This document shows, piece by piece, positions 1-6,953 of a DNA stretch of 64,000 nt. Where the stretch lies: positions 186,001 through 250,000 of the forward strand of contig DATLJD010000014.1 of NCBI GenBank assembly GCA_035539135.1, given 5' to 3'. Source of the stretch: JABFWF01 sp035539135. GTDB taxonomy: Bacteria > Pseudomonadota > Gammaproteobacteria > Xanthomonadales > Xanthomonadaceae. The position numbers and the translations under genes were made by a program. How positions within the stretch are numbered: the first letter of the stretch is position 1; the number at the start of each line of letters is the position of its first letter. The notes beneath the pieces are model-generated. The model did not search any database, was not told where the DNA came from, and saw only the letters and a program-made list of their open reading frames with translations.

Positions 1-278
1 AGGAGCTCCCTCAGGCCGGCCTTGTGGTGGTCGACCCCGGCGGCAAAGTAGTCGCGGGAGATTTCCTTGAGCGGCAGGAAGCCGTGGCGCTCGGCGCCGT
101 AGTCGACGAAGGCCGCTTCCAGCGAGGGCTCGAGCCGGGTGATGCGGCCCTTGTAGATGTTGGACTTCTTCTGTTCCTTCGACGGTTGCTCGATGTCGAT
201 GTCGTAGAGCGTCTGGCCGTCGACGATCGCCACGCGCAGTTCCTCTGCCTGCGTGGCATTGATCAGCATGCGTTTCAT
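1..278 (-). CDS. rne: Ribonuclease E, N-terminal fragment (3' end outside window)
   Basis: Endoribonuclease that starts mRNA decay and processes rRNA, and scaffolds the degradosome at the inner membrane. Only the first 92 or so codons are visible. The start MKRMLINATQ and the following S1-domain beginning (IYKGRITRLEPSLEAAFVDYG) are the classic RNase E/G N-terminus. The ATG at 278 is chosen because it gives exactly this family start. The gene diverges from rluC, the same arrangement as in Escherichia coli, and has a long leader (see 279-704). RNase G shares the fold, but RNase G is not normally paired with rluC, so RNase E is the better call. Confidence 0.93.
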   Translation of the reverse strand, partial: MKRMLINATQAEELRVAIVDGQTLYDIDIEQPSKEQKKSNIYKGRITRLEPSLEAAFVDYGAERHGFLPLKEISRDYFAAGVDHHKAGLREL

Positions 279-704
279 GTGTGCGTTCCTCGCGCGCTGT
301 CCTGCGCGGAAACGCCATGGGCGTTTGCCTCTGGATACCGCCGGCCGCTCCGTCGCGCATGGCGCGGCCGGGGCGGCTTCATGTTTCCAGCGCTACGACA
401 CCACGGCGGACCGCGGGAGCGCTTTCTCGATTTGCTGTCAGGTTGCGGGCCGGGGCGGCCGCGCCGGGCGCGGCCGCCACGCGGGGCGTGTTCAAAGCAC
501 GGATGGTTGTCAGCCACCGGCGATGGCCGGATTTGCCGGCGAGCCGCTAACATGGCCGCCCCGGGGGCGGTGGTCGCGCGCTGCGTCGGGATCGCGGGAG
601 GCGGGCTTTCGGCCCTCGCCGTGGCGCCCGTGGCGCCTTCGGCAACTCCCTGCGAAATCAAACCCTTATCTCGCGCGGCGAGTGTAGCAGATCAAACCCC
701 GCCC
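279..704. promoter_or_regulatory. Divergent rne/rluC intergenic region with structured rne leader
   Basis: No convincing gene in 426 bases, although frames stay open because of GC content. It contains two clear inverted repeats: 310-326 (AAACGCC, 3-base loop, GGCGTTT) and 454-478 (10-bp arms GGCGGCCGCG/CGCGGCCGCC, 5-base loop). A minus-strand -10-like TACACT lies at 686-681. Transcription from it would give an rne 5' UTR of roughly 400 bases. E. coli rne also has a long hairpin-containing leader through which RNase E limits its own mRNA; extending that to this leader is inference. Confidence 0.5.
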
Positions 705-1664
705 ATGACCCGTTCCGACCCGCCCGGCCGGCCCGCCGGCGCCCGCACCGTCCGCGTGCCCGACGACCGGGCCGGGCAGCGGCTGGACAACTTCCTGCTG
801 GGCCAGCTGAAGGGCGCGCCGCGCTCGCTGGTCTACAAGTTGGTGCGCTCGGGCCAGGTGCGGGTGAACGGGGGGCGGGCGAAGGCCGAGCGCAAGCTGG
901 AGGGCGGCGACGAGGTCCGGATCCCGCCGGTCCGGCTGGCCGAGGCGAGCGAGCGGGGCACCCCGGCGAAGGGCCTGCTGGACGCGATGGCGGCCAGCAT
1001 CGTGTTCGAGGACGCCCGCCTGCTGGCGATCGACAAGCCGTCCGGCGTGGCCAGCCACGGCGGAAGCGGCATCTCCTTCGGCGCGATCGAGACCCTGCGC
1101 GCGCTGCGGCCGAACGAGTCGCTTGAGCTGGCGCACCGCCTAGACCGCGACACCTCGGGCCTGCTGGTGGTGGCGAAGAAGCGTTCGGCGCTGTCCGAAT
1201 TGCAGGCCCTGATGCGGGAAGAGGGTGGCATCGCCAAGCGCTACCTCGCGCTGCTGGTCGGGCGCCTGCCGGACGGGGTGATGAGCGTCGACGCGCCGCT
1301 GCACGTCGGCCTGCGCCAGGGCGGCGAACGCCACGTGCAGGTCACCCCCGGTGGCAAGCCTTCGCTCAGCCACTTCCGGGTGCTCGAACGGCGCGGCGGG
1401 CATTCCTACTGCGAGGTGAGGATCGCGACCGGCCGCACCCACCAGATCCGCGTGCACGCGCAGCACCTCGGTCATCCGGTCGCCGGCGACGACAAGTACG
1501 GCGATGCCGAGGCCAACCGCCGCCTGCGCGAACAGGCGGGACTCCGGCGCCTGTTCCTGCACGCGTCCACGCTGGAGTTCGCGCTCGATGGCGGGCGTAC
1601 GCCCTACCTGCTCAACGCGCCGCTGCCGGCGGATCTGATCGAGGTGCTGGACCGGCTCGCCTGA
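705..1664 (+). CDS. rluC: 23S rRNA pseudouridine synthase C
   Basis: Isomerises uridines to pseudouridine in 23S rRNA (positions 955, 2504 and 2580 in E. coli numbering, from family knowledge). The 319-residue product has an N-terminal S4 RNA-binding domain (about residues 20-75, RLDNFLL...LVRSGQVRVNG) and an RluA-type catalytic domain. The motif HRLDRDTSG carries the catalytic aspartate at residue 147, and RTHQIRVH follows. The ATG at 705 begins a typical-length protein; the open frame upstream runs into the leader and is not conserved-looking. The divergent partner rne supports RluC over RluD. Confidence 0.93.
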   Translation: MTRSDPPGRPAGARTVRVPDDRAGQRLDNFLLGQLKGAPRSLVYKLVRSGQVRVNGGRAKAERKLEGGDEVRIPPVRLAEASERGTPAKGLLDAMAASIVFEDARLLAIDKPSGVASHGGSGISFGAIETLRALRPNESLELAHRLDRDTSGLLVVAKKRSALSELQALMREEGGIAKRYLALLVGRLPDGVMSVDAPLHVGLRQGGERHVQVTPGGKPSLSHFRVLERRGGHSYCEVRIATGRTHQIRVHAQHLGHPVAGDDKYGDAEANRRLREQAGLRRLFLHASTLEFALDGGRTPYLLNAPLPADLIEVLDRLA

Positions 1665-1669
1665 GCCGG

Positions 1670-2800
1670 TCAGGCGGCCGCCTGTTCGACTTCCACCCGG
1701 TCGCGCCCGCCGGCCTTCGCCCGGTAGAGCGCGGTGTCGGCGCGGGCCAGTACCGCCGCCGCGCTCTCGCCGGGGTGGTATTCGGCCACGCCGGCGGAAA
1801 ACGTCACGTGGACCGGGCCCGCGCAGGTCTCCAGGGGCTCCTCGTGCATCGCCTGGCGCAGCCGATCCACGCACTGCGCGGCGTCGTCGGCGCCGGCGTA
1901 GGGCAGCAACAGCAGGAACTCCTCGCCGCCGTAGCGGCCGAAGCTGCTTTCGGCGCCGGCGCGGCCGATCGCGTCCATCCGTCGCAGCCGCTGCCGCATG
2001 CGCTGGGCGAAACTGCGCAGCGCGTCGTCGCCGGCGAGGTGGTCGTGCACGTCGTTGATCCGCTTGAAGTGGTCGAGGTCGAGGATGCACACCGCGAGGC
2101 CCTCGCCGTGGCGCCGGGCGCGCTCGCGCTGCTGTTCGAGCAGCTCCATCAGGTGGCGGCGGTTGTACATGCCGGTCAGCTCGTCGTGACTGGCCAGTTC
2201 CTGCACCCGCGCCAGCGCGGCGGCGAGCTCCTTGCGCCGCTTCGCCAGGTTGTTGCGCAGGTGGCCCACGTAGCCGCCGAGCAGGGCCATCCAGACCAGT
2301 GTCATCGCCAGCACCAGCAAGTACAGCAGTTCGATCCGCGTGGTCACGGCATCGTGCGGCACGTTGCGCAGCTTGAGCCACAGCACCGCGGCATAGGCGG
2401 CGATCGCCAGTGCCGCCATCGTCAGGTAGCGGCGGCGGCCCAGGCTGAAGATCCCGAAGAAGAACGCGGTGAAGAACAGCAGCAGGCTGACGATCCGCGC
2501 CTGCTCGGCGTAGTAGCTGACCACCAGTCCCATCGCGGTCGCGGCGACGATCTGCGCCTGCACCAGCGACGGGTCGGCGAAGCGTTCGCTGTAGCCGCTG
2601 CGGATCGCGAGGTGGAAGCCGAGGTTGATGACGATCGCCGCGGCCAGCAACGCCCCCAGCCCCGTCCAGCCGAAGCGCACCCAGCCCTCGGGCACCGACC
2701 ACGCCAGCGGCACCAGGAACATCAGGTAGGTCGAGAAGCCCATCAGCTGCTGGCGCAGCCGGGCCGAACGCAACCGCCTGTCCCGGTCAGGGGCCTGCAT
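1670..2800 (-). CDS. Membrane-bound diguanylate cyclase (GGDEF)
   Basis: Predicted to make cyclic di-GMP from two GTP at the inner membrane. The 376-residue protein has about six hydrophobic segments in residues 20-190, a short linker with HDELTGMYNRRHLMELL, and a GGDEF domain with an intact active-site motif GGEEF at 291-295. There is no extracellular sensor domain large enough to name. The RxxD inhibitory site is not at the usual spacing: an extra stretch (AGAESSF) lies just before GRYGGEEF. It converges on rluC with a 5-base gap and starts 3 bases after phhB ends, so it is probably cotranscribed with phhB. The input signal is unknown. Confidence 0.88.
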   Translation of the reverse strand: MQAPDRDRRLRSARLRQQLMGFSTYLMFLVPLAWSVPEGWVRFGWTGLGALLAAAIVINLGFHLAIRSGYSERFADPSLVQAQIVAATAMGLVVSYYAEQARIVSLLLFFTAFFFGIFSLGRRRYLTMAALAIAAYAAVLWLKLRNVPHDAVTTRIELLYLLVLAMTLVWMALLGGYVGHLRNNLAKRRKELAAALARVQELASHDELTGMYNRRHLMELLEQQRERARRHGEGLAVCILDLDHFKRINDVHDHLAGDDALRSFAQRMRQRLRRMDAIGRAGAESSFGRYGGEEFLLLLPYAGADDAAQCVDRLRQAMHEEPLETCAGPVHVTFSAGVAEYHPGESAAAVLARADTALYRAKAGGRDRVEVEQAAA

Positions 2801-2803
2801 CGT

Positions 2804-3145
2804 TCAGCCGGCCAGGGCTTCGGCCTTGGCCGCGCAGATGAAGTCGTTCTCGCTCAGGCCGCCGACGTCGTGGGTCGAATAGCGGACCACGCAGCGGTCG
2901 TAGTGCACGCTGAGGTCGGGGTGGTGGTTCTCGCGGTTGGCCATCCACGCCAGCGCGTTGACGAAGGCGATCGTGCGCCAGTAGTCGGGGAAGCGGAAGG
3001 TCCGGCTGAGCGCGTGGCCGTCCTCGACCAGTTCCCAGCCCGGGACCTGCGGCAGCAACTCGCGCACGCGCGCCTCGGTGAGGCGGTGCTCGCTGCCGCG
3101 GCGGGGCAGGCAGTGGGCGTCGGCGAGAGCGATCAGGTCGGACAT
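2804..3145 (-). CDS. phhB: Pterin-4a-carbinolamine dehydratase
   Basis: Dehydrates 4a-hydroxytetrahydropterin to regenerate the pterin cofactor, classically for phenylalanine hydroxylase. The 113-residue product is the normal family length and contains the diagnostic motif ENHHPDL (about residues 72-78), with histidines that hold the substrate. A good Shine-Dalgarno (GAGGAG) precedes the ATG at 3145. No phenylalanine hydroxylase gene lies in this window, so its partner is either elsewhere or the enzyme serves a general role. It diverges from nfuA and is followed closely by the diguanylate cyclase gene. Confidence 0.92.
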   Translation of the reverse strand: MSDLIALADAHCLPRRGSEHRLTEARVRELLPQVPGWELVEDGHALSRTFRFPDYWRTIAFVNALAWMANRENHHPDLSVHYDRCVVRYSTHDVGGLSENDFICAAKAEALAG

Positions 3146-3239
3146 GGCGGTTCTCCTCGGCGGGCGGCCCGGCGCTGAACCGTAGGCACACGGCGCGTCG
3201 CGGGCGCGTGCACCGGCGCGGCGGGCGGCGCGGGGCGGC

Positions 3240-3245
3240 TAGAAT
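3240..3245 (+). promoter_or_regulatory. -10-like TAGAAT of nfuA
   Basis: TAGAAT ends 7 bases before the nfuA ATG at 3253, so initiation at the usual spacing would give a leaderless or almost leaderless mRNA. It sits in a small inverted repeat GGCTA/TAGCC. No convincing -35 is seen. Confidence 0.45.
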
Positions 3246-3252
3246 AGCCCGC

Positions 3253-3858
3253 ATGATCCAGATCTCCGAAGCGGCCCAGGCGCACTTCCGCAGGCTGATC
3301 GAACGCGAGGACCTGCCGGGCCTCGGCGTGCGCCTGGCGGCGGTGCATCCGGGCACTGCCCGCGCCGACGTGCGGCTGGAGTTCGCCGAGCCGCGCGACC
3401 TCGCCGGCGACGAGTGGGCGGTCGACTGCCACGGTTTCACCCTGTGGGTGGAGGCGGCCAGCGTGCAGTACCTGGACGGCGCCGAGATCGACTTCACCCA
3501 GCAGGCGACCGGCGGCCAGTTGCAGATCCGCGCGCCGCGGATCAAGGGCGAGGCGCCGGCCGAGGGCGCCTCCCTGGTCGAACGCGTGCGCTGGGCGATC
3601 GAGCACGAGGTCAACCCGCAACTGGCGATGCACCGCGGCAACGTCTCGGTGCAGGAGGTGACGGCGGAAGGCGTGGTGGTGCTGCGCTTCGGCGGCGGCT
3701 GCCACGGCTGCGGCATGGCCGACGTGACGCTCAAGCAGGGGATCGAGAAGACCCTGCTGGCGAAGGTGCCCGGCGTCACCGCAGTCGTCGACGCGACCGA
3801 CCACGCCAGCGGCCGCGACCCCTACATCCAGTCCGGCCGGCCGCGCGACGCGGCCTGA
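3253..3858 (+). CDS. nfuA: NfuA-type Fe-S cluster carrier protein
   Basis: Carries 4Fe-4S clusters and passes them to apo-enzymes. The 201-residue protein has an N-terminal degenerate A-type (IscA-like) domain and a C-terminal NifU domain (about residues 110-190). The cluster-binding pair C150-x-x-C153 lies in GGGCHGCGMADVTLKQGIE, the hallmark of Nfu proteins. The A-type domain lacks cysteines, as in E. coli NfuA. The ATG at 3253 is preceded by TAGAAT. The following gene, a repetitive membrane protein, starts 25 bases downstream, so the two may be cotranscribed. Confidence 0.92.
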   Translation: MIQISEAAQAHFRRLIEREDLPGLGVRLAAVHPGTARADVRLEFAEPRDLAGDEWAVDCHGFTLWVEAASVQYLDGAEIDFTQQATGGQLQIRAPRIKGEAPAEGASLVERVRWAIEHEVNPQLAMHRGNVSVQEVTAEGVVVLRFGGGCHGCGMADVTLKQGIEKTLLAKVPGVTAVVDATDHASGRDPYIQSGRPRDAA

Positions 3859-3883
3859 CCCGGGCACCGGCGGCAGCGTCCGG

Positions 3884-5632
3884 GTGTTCACCTCCGCCGA
3901 CCTGATCGAAGCCCTGCGCCGGCGCAGGCGGCGTTCGTTGCGCCCGGAGCGCCCCCCGGGCGAATTCCCGCCTGGCTGGCAGGCTTGGCTGGACGCACTG
4001 GCGACCCGCCTGGGCCGGGTGACCGGCGCCGCGGCCGAGGCCTTCGTCGCCCTGCTGCTGGAACGCGAGCCGCTGCCGCCGCCGCCGCGGATGGCCGGGC
4101 TGGGCCGCTGGCAGGCTTTCGCCACCCTGTGGCGGCAGGAATGGCAGCCGGCCTCGCGCGAGGGGCGCGGGCTGCGCATCACGGCAATGGCCATCACGTT
4201 CGTCTTCCACCTGCTGGTGGCGATCCTGCTGCTGTGGGCGGCGATGGTGCGCTACCCCCTGCCGGGGCCGGCGGGGGAGGAGGTCATCCAGGTGGAGTAC
4301 ATCGGCGCGGGCACGCCGGAAGACACCGGTGGCGGCGCGCCCGGCGCGAATGCCCCGGCGGAAACGGCCGCGCCGGCCGCCGGCGCGCAGCCGCCGCCGC
4401 GTCCGCCCGCGGAGGCGGCCGCCCCGGCGCAGGCGGCCGCGCCGCAGGCGCCCGAAGCGGCATCCGCGCCGGCGCCGCGCGTTTCCGAGACCTCGCAGCC
4501 GGAGCCGCCGGTTTCGGCGCCGGTACCCGCCGAGCTCCGCGTTCCCGAGCCCGTGCTGGCGCAGCCCGCGGTGCAGCCGCTGCAGGTGACCGAAGTGGCG
4601 GTGCCCGACACCGACTTCGTGCTGCCGCCGCCGACCCCGCTCACCGCGGAGGTGCCGCGGTTGCAGCCGCGGGAACTGCAAGCCGAGGTGCGCGAGATCG
4701 AAGCCATCGAACGCAGCGCGCCGCCGCTGGAGACCTTGCGCCCGCAACTGGCGACCGGCCGCCTGGCGGCGCCGTCGCTGCAACCGGACGTGGCGCCAGT
4801 GCTGCCCGAGGTGCGGGCGCGCAGCGTCGAGCTGCCGGTCGCGCGCGCGCCGGAGCTGCGGGCGCCGATCAGGGCCGTCGAACTGCGGGAGCCGGCGCCG
4901 CCCACGGCTGCGCCGGCGGCGGCCCCCGCTGCGACCGCAGCGAGCACGATCGAAGCGCCCGCCAGCGCGGCGACGCCGTCTGCCGCGGCCGCCAGCCCGG
5001 CCGGACCTTCGCCCGCCGCGGCCGCCGGGCCGGCCCGGACCGCGCCCGCGCCCGCGCCCGCGCCCGGCGGTACCACGGCGGGTGCGAACGCCCCCGCAGG
5101 CGCCGGCCCGGACAGCACGCGCCCCGGCGCCTGGCCCAGCCCGCGGCGCGACGACGACTGGGGCGCCTCCACCCGCGAGCGCCCGGGCGGCCGCGCGGGG
5201 CAGCCCGGCGGCCTGTTCGACGGCGACGGCTCGCCGCGCCTGCCGCCGGGGACCGCGGCGCCGGGTGGCGGCCTGCCGCCGGGCACGCTGACCCAGGACA
5301 TCCCCAACCTCGACCGCGCCGGCACCTGGCTCAAGCGCCCGCCGATCGGCTACACGCCCAGCCGCTGGGACCAGTTCTGGATCCCCAACGAAACCCTGCT
5401 GGAGGAATGGGTCCGCCGCAACGTCCGCTCGGTCGAGATCCCGATCCCCGGCAGCACCAAGAAGCTGCGCTGCGTGGTCTCGCTGCTGCAGCTCGGCGGC
5501 GGCTGCGGCATCACCGATCCCAACCTGCAGGACCAGGAAGCCGAAGCGCGCCCGCCGCCGGACGTGCCGTTCAAGCCGGAGCTGCAGGAGGACCAGGGTG
5601 CGTTGCGAGAGCCGGGAACGGGTAGCCGGTAG
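3884..5632 (+). CDS. Ala/Pro-rich transmembrane repetitive protein, function unknown
   Basis: No known function; similar 'transmembrane repetitive proteins' are annotated beside nifU-like genes in xanthomonads (from memory). The 582-residue product has a basic N-terminal region (about 1-95), one hydrophobic segment at about 98-123, and then some 330 residues of Ala/Pro-rich low complexity with recurring RxPE/VREIE-like pieces. A compact C-terminal domain (about 455-560) has two cysteines around LGGGCGI. The layout is reminiscent of TonB/TolA: membrane anchor, long extended periplasmic linker, small end domain. The start is a GTG at 3884. The last seven residues and the stop codon are supplied by a heptamer repeat array (5609-5727). 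Confidence 0.75.
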   Translation: MFTSADLIEALRRRRRRSLRPERPPGEFPPGWQAWLDALATRLGRVTGAAAEAFVALLLEREPLPPPPRMAGLGRWQAFATLWRQEWQPASREGRGLRITAMAITFVFHLLVAILLLWAAMVRYPLPGPAGEEVIQVEYIGAGTPEDTGGGAPGANAPAETAAPAAGAQPPPRPPAEAAAPAQAAAPQAPEAASAPAPRVSETSQPEPPVSAPVPAELRVPEPVLAQPAVQPLQVTEVAVPDTDFVLPPPTPLTAEVPRLQPRELQAEVREIEAIERSAPPLETLRPQLATGRLAAPSLQPDVAPVLPEVRARSVELPVARAPELRAPIRAVELREPAPPTAAPAAAPAATAASTIEAPASAATPSAAAASPAGPSPAAAAGPARTAPAPAPAPGGTTAGANAPAGAGPDSTRPGAWPSPRRDDDWGASTRERPGGRAGQPGGLFDGDGSPRLPPGTAAPGGGLPPGTLTQDIPNLDRAGTWLKRPPIGYTPSRWDQFWIPNETLLEEWVRRNVRSVEIPIPGSTKKLRCVVSLLQLGGGCGITDPNLQDQEAEARPPPDVPFKPELQEDQGALREPGTGSR

Positions 5633-5727
5633 CCGGTAGCCGGTAGCCGGTAGCCGGGAGCCGGTAGCCGGGAGCCGGGAGCCGGGAGCGGGGAGCGGGA
5701 AGCCGGGAACCGGGAACCGGTAGCGGG
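5609..5727. repeat. Tandem 7-bp repeat array, 17 units
   Basis: Seventeen consecutive heptamers, mostly TAGCCGG and GAGCCGG with GAACCGG, GAGCGGG and AAGCCGG variants. The array begins inside the preceding gene, encoding its last residues EPGTGSR and the TAG stop. Because 7 is not a multiple of 3, successive TAGCCGG units place TAG in all three frames. Three inverted units follow at 5806-5826 (CCGGCTC, CCGGCTT, CCGGTTC). Confidence 0.9.
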
Positions 5728-5805
5728 AACTGAGGCGGGAAGGGGGAGAGCGCAAGGATGCTTGCTACGGCTTCACGCCACGAAGAACCCCGTCTTCCTG
5801 CTTTT

Positions 5806-5826
5806 CCGGCTCCCGGCTTCCGGTTC
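5806..5826. repeat. Inverted arm of the heptamer array
   Basis: Three 7-bp units in the opposite orientation to 5609-5727, with about 80 bases of unique sequence between the arms. The arms could pair as a large imperfect hairpin. The same arrangement recurs at 62794-62888. Confidence 0.7.
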
Positions 5827-5839
5827 CCGCTCAAAACAA

Positions 5840-5861
5840 ACGGCCCGCTTGCGCGGGCCGT
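5840..5861 (-). terminator. Rho-independent terminator of the cytochrome c pair
   Basis: Perfect 9-bp stem (ACGGCCCGC/GCGGGCCGT) with a TTGC loop. On the minus strand it is followed by TTTGTTTTG, and it lies 24 bases after the stop of the minus-strand cytochrome gene. Confidence 0.85.
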
Positions 5862-5885
5862 CGTCGAAGCCGAGGTCGCTTGCGC

Positions 5886-6317
5886 TTATTGCGCGCCGTG
5901 CAGGTCGCGCAACTGCGTCGGCTGGGCGCCGAAGTAGGCGGCGAGGTCCGCGATCTGCTGGTCGGTGAGATTCTTGGCCTGGGCCGCCATGACGTCGGCG
6001 GTCGGGCTGCCGCCGCGCTGGCCGTCGCGATACATCTGCAGCGAGTGCGCGATGTAGTCGTAGTACTGGCCGCCGAGCTTCGGGTAGCTCGCGTCGATCG
6101 GCGCGTTGCCCTGGGCGCCGTGGCAGGCCGCGCAGGCGGTGGCGAGCTTCTCGCCCTCGGCGATGCGGCCGGGCGGCAGGCCGGCGGAGGAACTGGTGTG
6201 GCCTTCGGCGCGGTCGGCGGCTGAGTGCTCGGCGGGCGTGTCGCCGCCGGAGCAGGCGGAGAGGGCGAGCAACAGCGCGGCGGCGAGGCCCAGCTTGGTG
6301 ATGGAGGTCTGCGTCAT
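5886..6317 (-). CDS. Lipoprotein cytochrome c, class I
   Basis: Small monohaem electron carrier, probably anchored to a periplasmic membrane face. The product starting at the ATG at 6317 has 143 residues: a signal peptide with lipobox LSAC, a short linker, and a cytochrome c domain with haem motif CAACH and a distal methionine candidate in VMAAQAKNLTDQQIADLAAY. A GTG at 6332 overlapping the upstream stop (GTGA) would add five residues; the ATG gives the cleaner signal peptide. It is the second gene of a pair with another cytochrome c. The redox partner is unknown. Confidence 0.85.
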   Translation of the reverse strand: MTQTSITKLGLAAALLLALSACSGGDTPAEHSAADRAEGHTSSSAGLPPGRIAEGEKLATACAACHGAQGNAPIDASYPKLGGQYYDYIAHSLQMYRDGQRGGSPTADVMAAQAKNLTDQQIADLAAYFGAQPTQLRDLHGAQ

Positions 6318-6328
6318 GGCGGGGCTGC

Positions 6329-6730
6329 TCACTTCAGGCCGGACAGGTAGGCGGCGATGTCGGCGATGTCCTGCGCGGAGAAGCTCTGCGCCTGCGCCTG
6401 CATGGTCGGGTGCTTGCGCTTGCCTTCCTTGTATTCGGTCAGCGCGTTGATCAGGTAGGTCTCCGACTGCCCGCCGATGCGCGGCACGTGGTAGTTCGGA
6501 TAGGCGTTCTTGTAGCCGGTGATGCCGTGGCAGCCCTGGCAGGTGTAGGTCAGCGTGTGGCCGCGGCTGGCGTCGCCGGTGACGGCCGGGGTGGCGGCCG
6601 CCGGGGGAGCGGCTTCGGCGGCGGGAGGAGCCTCGGGGGCGGCTTCGGCGGCGGGGGCCGGCTGGGCGTCCTGCGCCAGCGCGCTGCCGGCGGCCAGGGT
6701 CAGGGAGGCAAGCAACAGCAATCGGATCAT
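6329..6730 (-). CDS. Periplasmic cytochrome c, class I
   Basis: Soluble periplasmic electron carrier. The 133-residue product has a signal peptide ending ALA before QDAQ, an Ala/Pro-rich linker (about 20-48), and a compact haem domain with motif CQGCH and a C-terminal QSFSAQDIADIAAYLSGL. The Met ligand candidate is in HPTMQAQAQ. It overlaps or abuts the next cytochrome gene, so the pair is one operon. The promoter candidate at 6810-6838 and terminator at 5840-5861 frame it. Paired small cytochromes of this kind are often cytochrome c4/c5-like donors to terminal oxidases; that role is inference. Confidence 0.87.
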   Translation of the reverse strand: MIRLLLLASLTLAAGSALAQDAQPAPAAEAAPEAPPAAEAAPPAAATPAVTGDASRGHTLTYTCQGCHGITGYKNAYPNYHVPRIGGQSETYLINALTEYKEGKRKHPTMQAQAQSFSAQDIADIAAYLSGLK

Positions 6731-6809
6731 GGACGGGTCCGCTGTCTGGGCCATGAAGGCGGGAGCCCCGAGGGGCGAGCTGATCGCCACTGACGCGGCG
6801 AAGTCAGGA

Positions 6810-6838
6810 AGTATAGCCATCTCGTTCATGCAACCCAA
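6810..6838 (-). promoter_or_regulatory. Candidate sigma70 promoter of the cytochrome c operon
   Basis: On the minus strand, TTGGGT (6838-6833), a 17-base spacer, then TATACT (6815-6810), about 80 bases before the first cytochrome ATG. The 223-bp gap between the divergent cytochrome and efflux operons holds no gene. A weaker plus-strand pair, TTTGCG at 6897 and TATACA at 6919 (16-base spacer), could serve the efflux operon. Confidence 0.5.
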
Positions 6839-6953
6839 CGCGCCCTCTCCGCGTCGGAAGAAGAACCCCTCCACGCCGACCATGACCTTCGGCCGATTTG
6901 CGCCCGGGATACGGGTGATATACATCCCTACAACACCAGACAAGGCCCCACCG

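Noticed and set aside
24..704. Upstream extension of the rluC frame across the rne start
   Set aside because: Would overlap rne antisense and the structured leader; the family start is at 705.
5609..5830. CRISPR-like array
   Set aside because: Units are 7 bp and directly adjacent with no spacers; not a CRISPR.
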